Below, one piece after another: positions 54,790 through 64,000 of a stretch of 64,000 bases of DNA. Each line of letters starts with the position of its first letter. Within the stretch, counting starts at the first letter, position 1. The translations under genes were made by a program, and so were the position numbers. The notes under the pieces are model-generated. The model saw only the letters and a list, made by a program, of their open reading frames with translations. It had not been told where the DNA came from and searched no databases. This stretch comes from Hemileia vastatrix. Lineage: Eukaryota; Basidiomycota; Pucciniomycetes; Pucciniales; Zaghouaniaceae. Location: positions 14,914,001 to 14,978,000 of the forward strand of contig JASXTE010000012.1 in NCBI GenBank assembly GCA_030280995.1, in the 5' to 3' direction.

Positions 54790-56460
54790 TCACTCACTCT
54801 TAAAAAGCAATAAAAAAATGCTATGATTTTTCTTTTTATATTTCTTTAGCAGAGTAGGAAGATTAGATATTTCCTTCCCAGGTATCCAAGAATCATATTC
54901 AGAAGATTTATTCTTGAATTTCAATAAGTATTCAGTACATTTTTTATCAGTAACTATTCTTTTATTTAGAATCTTATCAATTTCTGCTGTCTCAGTGATT
55001 TCATTATGGGTCTTCTTTTGTCTTCCCCTCCTTTTGGGAAATAAATCACTATTGGATGTGTAAGCTTTCAAAAGAGATATTGGAAAAACAAGATGTTTTC
55101 TTTTATATGGAGAATACAAGATTAATTCAACTGCATTATCACCAATCATTCTTCTGACTACAAAGGGACCTACAAAGCAGTCTCTCAATTTGTAATTACC
55201 TTGTAAATTGAAGTGGACTGTAGAGATCAGTAATTCATCACCCTTTTTAAAGGTGTATTCTTAATAGGAGATTTTCTTTCTCTTCTTCTCATATTTAAAA
55301 GATTTTTCAATAAATTTTTGAGCATGACTTCTGAAAAGTTGTTGCATTTGAAGAAAAGATTTTACATCAGGATGTAAATCCAATTTAGGTATTTTATTAT
55401 TGAGAATTCGGGCAGGAGTATTTGGAACATATCCAAGCCAGAGCTCAAAAGGCTTTTTCTGAGTAACAGAATGAACAGTGCTATTATAAGCAAAGTCCAA
55501 ACCAGGAAGTAAGGTAGCCCAATCATGAGTAAATCTGTCATCGTCTTTGTACTCAAGGCCAAAGACACAATACCTTCTTATTGTATCCTCCAATGTCTGA
55601 ATCATTCTTTCAGCTAATCCATCAGTTTGAAGGTTATGCGCACTAAAAAGTTTCAGACCACAAACACAAACATCCATCAGAGACATCTAAAACTCAGAAG
55701 TAAATTTAGGGTCTCTTTCAGAGATCATGGCCTTAAGAAATCCAGCAGTATTAAACATATGAGACCACCACAAGAAAGCTTATTCCTTAGTGGAAAAACT
55801 CTTGTGGGTAGGGATAAATTTACACAATTTTGTGAATATTTCCACAATAAAACAGCAAGAGTTATAACTTTCTTTTTCAGAAATGGGTAATCCTGTTACA
55901 AATTCCATGTTTATGATTTTCCATGGTGCATCAGGAGTTTCAATATGTTGCATTAATCCAGCTCTTATACCAGTCAATATTCTTGATTTTTGACAAGGAT
56001 CATAGGATTCAACATAAAGTTTGGTGTCTTCAGACATATTAACCCACCAAGCAGTGTTTTTAATTCTGATCATTTTTTTCTCAAGATCAAAATTTCCATC
56101 CAATATGTCATCATGACAAATCTTCAAAATGATCACTTTGATAGAAAGATGAATAAAAACAACATTACTCAACTTTCTTCAATAATAGAGGTAGCCTTCA
56201 TAAATTGAAAATGTACCTTTTTCCAAAGCCTTCTGGTACTTTGGTGGAAGGGTTTTAATTAATTCTTGTATTGAAGCAATATTTTTATCATTTAATATGG
56301 ACCATAACTTTTTTAAGTCAGTGTACTTATCATATGAATCCAGAATAAACTACAATAGTTCTTCCTCCATATCAACCAGATATCTTCCATGAATATGAAC
56401 TATCTCATCTTCAGGAACATATGCAGGATTTTATTCATCATTTGGTAAAGGTAACCTTGA
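54790..56460 (-). pseudogene. Gypsy-2 integrase and chromodomain
   Basis: HHCC remnant (CHDDILDGNFD, with Asn for the second His; SYDPCQKSR), core motifs MEFVTGLPISEKESYNSCC (Glu-Phe where Asp-Phe is usual) and DGLAERMIQTLEDTIRRYCV. Then GPFVVRRMIGDNAVELILYS, FPKRRGRQKKTH and a chromodomain-like end (EYLLKFKNKSSEYDSWIPGK). The frame is broken at about 55188-55261, 55686-55780 and 56172-56210. Alterations at metal-binding positions indicate an inactive enzyme. Confidence 0.82.
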
Positions 56461-58480
56461 TAACATATCCACATTTGAGGGAATAATACCAGCCCTAAGA
56501 AGTTTTTTCATCCTCCCTCTGTATTCTTGAACAGCTAGATGCCATCTGAACATATGTCTGTTAGGTTTTTTTTAAGTTTAAGAAAGATTTAACTGCACTG
56601 CAGTCAGTGACAAGTTCAAATTTCCAATCATCCAGATAATAATGTAGCTTCTCTAGAGCCCACACTACTTCTAAACACTCCAGTTGAGTGGAACCATATT
56701 TCAATTCACTATTTCTCAAGGTTCTTGAAATATAAAAAATTACTACCTCTGATACTTTATCATTCATAACTTGTTTTTAATGGAAAGTAGCACCAAGACT
56801 AATAAAACTGGCATCAGTTTATAAAACAAATGGTTGATTAAAGTCAGGCAAAGAAAGAATTGGTGCTGAAATCAAACAATATTTCATAGTGTCAAAAGCT
56901 CTTTGTCTTTCAATGTTACAGACAAAAGCAACATCTTTCCTAGTCAATTGGGTAAGGGGTAATGCTATGATTTGATAATTTTTAATATACTGTCTATAGT
57001 ATCCACACATTCCCAAATATCTCTGTAGCTCTCTAACTGTGGTAGGAGCCTTCACCTGTTGTATGGCTGCCACTTTGTTTTGGTCAACACATATCTGTAA
57101 ACCTGAGACAACATGACCAAGCACTTTTAAGGAATGAAAACCATATTTGAATTTCTTAAAGGCAAGTGTCATATTTATATAATCCATCTTATGGAACACT
57201 TTACAGAGGTGGTTAAGATGGTCCTCAAATGTTTTAGAGAATATGATGATATCATCAATATAAACCATAAGCCATCCTTAAATTATTTCTTTATGGAATG
57301 TGTTATCCATAACTTTTTGAAAAACTGAAGGGTCATTTTTAGGGCCAAATGTCTTCCTACCAGACTTATAAATACCCATATGAGTAGCAATCATCAAAAA
57401 ATTCTGAAAATTCTTCTCAACAGCTACCTGGTGATATCCCTTGTAACCATCCAAACAGCAGATATATTTAGCACTTTGTAGTGTAGCATGTATAGAGCTA
57501 ATTCTGGATAAAGGATAGATATCATCAACAGTATAAGTGATCAATGCTCTATAAACACCACATAACCTGGATTTATCTTTCTCATAAGAGATAAGGACAG
57601 GTGAGATAACACAATGTTTAGGTGTTTCAACTACCTTCTCAATAATATTCATTTTTAAAAGGGTAGAGATATTGTCTTCAATATCTTTTCTCTTTGTGGG
57701 AGAAGCAGGATAAGACTTCTTTTTTAAACTGGGTGGTATTTCAGTTAATGGGCAAGAGAATGAAAGATTCATTCCTTCCTTTACCAATCCTAATTCATGC
57801 AAACCATGAGCCAAGGCCATAGGAAAAGATTTTATCAATTGGATGATGGAATCTTTATACTCACCAGAAAGTTGTTCTCAAAAAGAAGCATTTTCGATTT
57901 CAGACAAAAGGGCAGGTATTTCTTTTGTAGATCTTCCTTTATATTTAACTACAGCATGACATGTGTTCAATCCTTGTGTTAATAATTTTTTGGTAGAGGA
58001 AATCGTAAATTTTCTCTTCCCATTCATCCCCATTGTGAAGCATTGGTTTGAAGGATCCAATTTTATGCCATATTTGGTTAAAATATCATTTCCCACAATG
58101 AACCAACTGCAAGTTATCATTTTTCATGAAAAAAATCACAGATATCTCTTACAAAACCATTTTTATATTTGAAAAAAACTGTGGCTTTGTATTTACCAAT
58201 GGGGGACAAAACAGAGCCATAACCTCTCCAATTCTCAGAAATGATAGGCACAAATTTTGGTTTATTATCCTGGTCCACTGAAGCAAGTGCTTTTTCAGAT
58301 ACTACACTTCCTCTAGCTCCAGAATCTAAAACAACCTCAATGTTATTTCCATTAATCAAGACTGGTACCTTGAGAGGGGCAATAATAATTGAGCTGTCCT
58401 CAAGGTTTTTTATGATCTCAGAATCCTCTATTGTAGATAAACCATCATTTTCAATATCAATATTATTTAAATAATGAATA
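56461..58480 (-). pseudogene. Gypsy-2 protease, reverse transcriptase and RNase H
   Basis: Protease: VVLDSGARGSVVSEKALASV (58330-58270). RT: PPSLKKKSYPASPTKRKDIE, YICCLDGYKGYHQVAVEKNF, FGPKNDPSVFQKVMDNTFHK, then VYIDDIIIFSKTFEDHLNHL after a stop near 57275, and VLGHVVSGLQICVDQNKVAA. RNase H: SELKYGSTQLECLEVVWALE and FELVTDCSAVKSFLNLKK. It is continuous across the positions where D splits Gypsy-1 and so serves as reference. Several stops and frameshifts (about 56465, 56768-56819, 57275, 57880, 58115). Confidence 0.84.
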
Positions 58481-58499
58481 TCTTATTCAAGCTTAAAAT

Positions 58500-60852
58500 T
58501 TCCTGTTGATATTCATATGAAATATTTCTGGCACAATCACTTAAAGTATCATCCAGTGCAACTGTGTCATCAGCATTTTCCTCTGTTTATTCAAAAAGAT
58601 TTATCTTTTTGTCAAAAACATGGCCTTTCTGCCAAGGATTTTTGCATTTGAAGCAAGTGTTTGTTGCATACTTTTTTGATGCAACAGGGGCAGAAGGCTT
58701 ACCAACTTTTTCAAGAGGTTTTTGTTGGTAATTGGAGCTTTTCTCCAATGAATTTCTAGGAATTAATCTTCTAGAATCATACTTTTTATTTAAAAGGATC
58801 TCATTAAAAGTATTGATAAAAGAAGAAGGTTCTCTTGAGAGCTCAGTCCAAGCAACTATTAGGTCTCTCAGAGACATAGGTAACTTATAGAGGCTCCTGT
58901 CCTTCCATAATTCAAACTCCAAATCTGGGTCCATTGCCCTCAGAGTTTTCACAAGTTTCATCAGGAACTCAATAGGTTTTTCATTAGAATAAGAGCTATA
59001 TTTGGCTTCTTTATACTGCCTTTGTAGAGCTAACCTAAACTTGGAACTACCAAATTGTGCTTTAATTAATTTCTTCCAATCTTCCCATGAGTAGTCATTT
59101 TTATCCAAGAGAACAGATTCATACCACATTAGGGCTACATTGGTAAAAAAAGAAATTAACTTAAACATAGTTTCTTCATCTGGGAGTTTGTAAGAATTTT
59201 TCAAGTTATCAATTCTGCAAATGAATTGCTTCCAATCAGAGGAAGAATCACCATCAAATGTTGGATACTGGTCAAATTTTGGCCAATTTATTTTGATTTG
59301 AAGGAGTCTCCTTAGTATTTGTTTGTTTCTGAGTAGGAAGCAGCTTTAAATTCTCTAATTTTGCAGTAATCTCATTGTTTAATCCTTCTGTTGAGGATCC
59401 TGGTGCATCATCATTTTTTGATGGAAACTCAGTGGTATCAAAAGTCATTTCTGAATCTAATTTTACTTTAGATGAACTAGCAACAGGTAACCTTGGAGCA
59501 TCCTGTACCATACGTTCCTTCAAAGAAATGTCAGAATATTTTTTATCATTAAACAATGAGTTTAATTTCTCTTCAATGGTTTTTAGTCTGGTTTTCACTC
59601 TTGGAAGACCAGATAAACTCTCATTTATTGTTGAAAAGATAACTGGTTTTTATTTTGAAAAGATGAATAATGATCACTCAATCTTTTCAGGTTCATCTTA
59701 TCTACCTCTAGCTCCTGGAAACAGGCAGACAAAGTATATTGTAGTTTAGACAAATCATTTTTGATATTTTGCCATAAAGAAAATTTCTTTTCATGAGTTA
59801 CTTTGTAATGAAACAAATCATCAGAAACTCTCTTTAACTCACTCCTCAATGCTTGATAACCCTTTTCAGTTAACAAACTATTATATTTCTGAGTTAATTG
59901 AATGTTGTTCATGACATGATTTTGTTTAAAAATAATATCTCTCAAATATTCATCACTAGTTTTTGCTAAATCTCGAGTGTTCCTCAATAAAGAAACAGTT
60001 TAACTTTCCAGATTCTCATAAAACTCAGGCTCAAGTTTTTCATCAATAATTGCCATATCAGGATTTATCATTGAATTAGCAATTAAAACTGAAGGATTAG
60101 ATACATTAAAATATTGAGTGATTTTTCTACTCTTATCAGCCTCTACTGGTCTCACAGTTTCATATCCTCTTCCAGTATTACCTGAAGAAACTGAATCAGC
60201 AGAAAGATATGGTACTTGATATTCAATAGAGGGGCTTACAAAGGTTTGGGAAAGATCTGAATATTATTTTTTCTTTTTCTGCCTCCTTGATAAGGGTGAG
60301 GATGTGTGGGGTTGAACTTACTGGGTCTTGACGGACCTGCCTGGGGCATTTGAGGCTGCTGATGTTGAGACAGATAATCCCACTGGGTGTCTAACCAATC
60401 CCACTGCCACTTTGATACTTCCACCTTTTCTGGTTGCTGGGGAGCCAATGGTGGAAGATCCCTGGGGGGAGGAGGCCTCCTCTTCTCTTTAAGAAAGGCA
60501 TCTATTTTTCATACCTTTTCTTCTAGTGAGTCTGTTCTTGCTCTCAGTCTTAAGCTCTCTGTCCTCAGCTCCTTTATGTGGGTGGAAAGATTCTTTACAT
60601 GCTGAGGTAAAGGCATTTTTTCATTATGAAGCCTTTGGGAAGTTCTTCTAGGGGTTGATGGAAGGCTTTTGTTCCTGATCATTTGTATCCACTAGTATTT
60701 CAACTTACTCCATTTCCACATCCTGATTGGTCCAATAATTGATTAATTTGAGCCAATTTTGTAGTCAAGGGAGAACTTACAGAAGTAGCTTCATCATAAT
60801 CAATCAGATCCAATTCCTCTTCACGGGTAGCAGAAACATCTTGATCAGTCAT
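58500..60852 (-). pseudogene. Gypsy-2 gag
   Basis: ATG at 60852 opens MTDQDVSATREEELDLIDYD. Further frames: 60448-60236 (SKWQWDWLDTQWDYLSQHQQ, HPYQGGRKRK), a coiled-coil region (59987-59625, RSELKRVSDDLFHYKVTHEK), the capsid-like part (59204 on: NSYKLPDEETMFKLISFFTN, FGSSKFRLALQRQYKEAKYS, PIEFLMKLVKTLRAMDPDLE) and the knuckle CFKCKNPWQKGHVF, whose last Cys is Phe. At least five frame breaks. It is uninterrupted where element E splits Gypsy-1. Confidence 0.78.
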
Positions 60853-61664
60853 TTTTTAAATTTAACTTGAACTGAGGGAAGGAAATGTTAAGATGTATTA
60901 GTTTTATTTTTGCTTTTAAAAGAAAAATAAGAAAAAAAATTTTAAATCTTCAGGACAAAAATCAACTGAAATAATAATCACAATTTTATAACCAGGATTA
61001 AAAGAAATCAACTAAAGAAACAAAATTAATTTTTTAATCAATAAATAAAATTTTGATAATTATCAGGATTAAAATCAACTGAAGGATATTCAATTACCAG
61101 GACTTGATTTCAACTGAAATAATTTTAATATAATTTATTTTTATTAATTTTAATATTTTATTGTCAGGACAATTTGTCAACTGGAACAACAATATTATTT
61201 TAATTTATCAGGACAAAGTCAACTGAAAAAAAATAATATAATATAATAATAATAAAATATTTTATATTACTTCTAGGACTAAGAACACTATAGTTCTATC
61301 TTTGTCAACTAGGAAAAAAAAATTCCAAATTACCAGACACCTCCCCCTGTAAAATGAGCAAATTAATGCCACTTACAGAGTGCTGAGTAAAAGGAAATAC
61401 GTAGAGTATGAAGAGTGCAAAGTGACCCACAGATAGTAACTAATGTAATTACCACAGAAATATATATGACTATTTCCAATATATGAATCTAAAATTTGGA
61501 GCGCAGTTCAATTCCCGATTGCAGCAAAAAATAAGTCATGGGGTTGATGAGGTTTGTTGTTTTTGTTGTCCACAAATCCCTACTGGTTCCTTGATGTCCA
61601 TGGTCCCTCAGTTACTGGCTTCAAGATATTAATGCACCGTCAACAATTCGGAAAGAGCCTCAAG
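60853..61664 (-). other. Gypsy-2 leader between 5' LTR and gag
   Basis: About 810 bp without coding content. It holds a run of degenerate repeats around TCAACTGAA and ATTATCAGGA (60950-61220) and a block at about 61500-61530 (TTTTGCTGCAATCGGGAATT on the minus strand) shared with Gypsy-1 and reminiscent of a tRNA 3' part. Confidence 0.45.
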
Positions 61665-62486
61665 TGTCAGGGATTCCTTTTGGTCTAGAATATTTCAATG
61701 GAGGTATAACAGCATAGGTAGGTAGATTTAAAGACTTCAAGGTCAAGGTACATATGAATTTATCTTTTTAATTACTCAATTATAAGAGGTAAAATGTTTT
61801 ATAATTTTTATTATAATTTATGATCAGAATTAAGTTTTTGTAATTACTAAAACCAATAATGAATATTAATAAATATTTGATTTAATAAATAACTTGATAA
61901 AGTAATAAGTAAGTAAAGGATGATCCAAAACAACCAGAAAGGGGAGGCTTTATATAGGCAAAAGAGAGTCAAAGTACGGAGTTAAAACTCCTATATACAA
62001 GTGTATGAGAGAGAGATAGAAATTTCCAGAAGAAAATATTTCAAATTTTAAGATTTTTCTATAAAGAAAAACTTAGAATGTTGTATTTACTGCATATGTC
62101 CAAATAATTTGATTTATTTAAAAATTCCTGTAAATGTCATTTTTAAATAAGTAATGTGATTTTTTTGTATATATTTATTTATTTTTATTTTTTCCAATAT
62201 TAAATTTTATTTTAATATTAAGTTGTATTTTAATATTTTAATTTTAATTTTGTTTAGCCTGACATTGAGAACGGTGTTAGGAAATAAAAATAAAATATAT
62301 GGGTCAATTAATATTAATTTAAATTTTTTACTAAATTTTCTTTTTTGTAACTAGTTAATTTATTACAAGTAAATTTAAAGTAACTATAATAAAATTAATA
62401 ATAATATATAAGAAATAAAAAGGCGTGGCTTCATCCCAGGAAATAATTAATTATTTTACTTGGTAAGTCTAGAAGCCTTGCTGACA

Positions 62487-62809
62487 AAATACATGTGAGC
62501 TCAGAATAATACTGAAAAATAAGGTATTCCACTAAAATAATGAGTTTAAAAATTCTCACTCCAGATGAAATTAATCATGTCAAAGAGATACAGGAATTAT
62601 TAATTCCCATTCAAGGTAAGTTTTTACTTGTCACCAATAATATTTCCAATCAAAGAATGCTCAAGTCAGAAATAGGATTATTGGTGCCTCATAGTAATAG
62701 TTTTTATTTCAAATTACTTAAGCTTTCATATTGAACACTGGGTAAAAAGTAATGGCAACAAAAACTTTGAGTAAATATTGTGATTATATGCCTTAACACC
62801 TGGCTGACA
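62487..62809 (-). mobile_element. Gypsy-3 3' LTR, right part
   Basis: Ends CCTGGCTGACA at 62809, the same edge form as the other Gypsy LTRs, followed by CTCCCTCACAG, the complement of a purine tract. It continues the LTR piece at 36393-36715, the two being separated by Gypsy-2 with duplicated AAATA. Confidence 0.6.
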
Positions 62810-64000
62810 CTCCCTCACAGTAAAAAAATAATAACAATAAGAATTTTAAGTTTTTTATTTCTTAAGTTTTTTCAAGAGTGTGGGTAAGTTGTTAATCTCC
62901 TTTGAAGGGATTCATCTGTCAAATTCTGTATTTTTTCCTTTATATCTTAAAAAATATTCATTAATCTTTTCTTTTGTGAAACTTCTTTCTTTTAGAATTT
63001 CTCAATCTCAGAAATATCATTTATTTCCATAGGAATCTTCTTGAGTCTCCCTCTTCTTTTTGGAAATAAATAATCATTAGATTTATAAGGTTTTGTCAAT
63101 GAGATTAGAAACACAGGATGTTTTCTGTCACAAGTTGGATATAATAAAGCTACCACTTCATTATTTACAATCATTCTTTTAAAAAAAAATGGACCAATGA
63201 AAGGGTATTTTAATTTATTATTTCCTTGTAAATTAAAATGAACTGTAGATATTAATACCTCATCTCCATCATGAAAAATTCTATCTTTATGAGACTTATC
63301 AGATCTCTTCTTTTATATTCAAAAGCTTTTTAAATACAATAGTCTGCATGTTTTCTGCAAAGTCTTTGTATTTTAAGAAAAGACTTAGAAACAGGATGAG
63401 TATCAATCTAGGGTAAATTTTTATTAAGTAAATGAGCAGGAGTTTTTGTTACATAGCCAAGTCAAAGCTCAAAATATTTCCTTTCAGTGACTGAATGAAA
63501 ATTACTGTTGTGGGAATATACAAGGCCAGGTAACAGAGTAACCCAATCATGAGTGAATCTTTAATTGTCCTTAAATTCTAAACCAAAAACACAATATATT
63601 CTACTCATATCTTCTATTGTTTGAATCATTTTTTCAGGCAATCTATCAGTTTTGGGATGGTGAGCTTTTGAAAATTTCAATTCACAACCACAAATATTCA
63701 TTGATGAAATCCAAAATTTAGAAGTAAATTTTGCATCCCTTTCAGAGGTAATAGCTTTTGAAAATCCTAAAATGTTAAAAATTTTCAATCACCACAGGAA
63801 ATTTAATTCTTTTGTGTAAACCTATTTATGAGTTGGAATGAATTTAAAAATTATTGCAAATCTGTCTAAAATGATCCAACAAGAGTTGAAACTTTCATTT
63901 CCAGCTGTGGGTAGACCAGTAAAAAAGCAAATGTTAATAATTTTCCATGGTTTTTCTGGTTTCTCAATTTTTACATTAATCCAGCTCTCTTACCAGTCAT
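62810..64000 (-). pseudogene. Gypsy-3 integrase and chromodomain, runs off the window
   Basis: Degenerate frames on the minus strand: chromodomain-like end (YFLRYKGKNTEFDR, PSKEINNLPTLLKKLKK, about 62990-62866), VVALLYPTCDRKHPVFLISL and FPKRRGRLKKIP (63174-62992), and integrase core SERDAKFTSKFWISSMNICG, TDRLPEKMIQTIEDMSRIYC (63788-63561). More diverged and more broken than Gypsy-1 and Gypsy-2. The rest of the element lies beyond 64000. Confidence 0.75.

Larger units (their letters stand above)
36716..62486 (-). mobile_element. Gypsy-2 chromodomain retrotransposon (whole), split by Gypsy-1
   Basis: Flanked by AAATA at 36711-36715 and 62487-62491. The 5' LTR is 61665-62486 (822 bp, TGTCAG...CTGACA edges). 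The 3' LTR is 36716-37009 plus 54268-54788 (815 bp), interrupted by Gypsy-1. Internal region 54789-61664 reads gag, protease, RT, RNase H, integrase, chromodomain on the minus strand, all in damaged frames. The purine tract AAGAGTGAGTGAG lies next to the 3' LTR. It is inserted in the LTR of Gypsy-3. Confidence 0.9.

Noticed and set aside
61495..61535. tRNA gene suggested by TTCAATTCCCGATTGCAGCA
   Set aside because: Only a T-arm/acceptor-like part is present; no D-arm or anticodon arm fits. It is more likely part of the Gypsy leader.

Overview
The window looks like chromosome sequence of a basidiomycete fungus, most likely a rust (Pucciniales) with a large, AT-rich, transposon-filled genome. 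Reasons: short spliceosomal introns, a fungal-type Ku80 gene, chromodomain Ty3/Gypsy elements, Copia, PIF/Harbinger, CACTA and Tc1/mariner elements packed inside one another, and a Tet-like 2OG-Fe(II) oxygenase of a type common in rust genomes. I cannot name the species.

Only one conventional host gene is clear: a 13-exon Ku80 gene (4717-8164, + strand), with a possible small divergent ORF upstream (4312-4517). An unrecognised gene remnant lies at about 23900-24900. Nearly everything else is mobile DNA.

Left part (1-9.4 kb): a threefold nest at 1050-3132 (MITE holding a MITE holding a solo LTR), a CACTA end at about 3440-3665, then the Ku80 island. Middle (9.4-30.9 kb): three related PIF/Harbinger elements of about 6 kb (A 10732-16774, B 16847-23030, C 24943-30882). 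Each carries a SANT/Myb-like gene (+), a Tet/JBP-like dioxygenase gene (-) and a DDE transposase gene (-), with ATT/AAT 3-bp target duplications. Two 200-bp MITEs and old LTR pieces lie between and around them. Right part (31-64 kb): an IS630-like remnant, a Copia element split by a Tc1/mariner element (33840-35420), and a stack of insertions with visible target duplications at most junctions: Copia is split by Gypsy-3, whose LTR is split by Gypsy-2 (36716-62486), whose LTR is split by Gypsy-1 (37010-54262). Gypsy-1 is split by Harbinger D (40394-44762) and by a 3.7-kb orphan DNA transposon E (46771-50480). D and E are each split by a small CACTA element.

The most interesting point is the repeated association of a Tet-like DNA-base oxygenase with a Harbinger transposon. 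The SANT and DDE genes are the usual Harbinger pair (DNA binding and strand transfer). The oxygenase is extra cargo that could act on methylated transposon DNA. All transposase copies here are broken by stops or truncation, but the oxygenase frame in element D is still open, its Fe-binding HxD motif is intact, and only D also lacks the SANT gene. All functions are inferred from reading the sequence; no database search was run.
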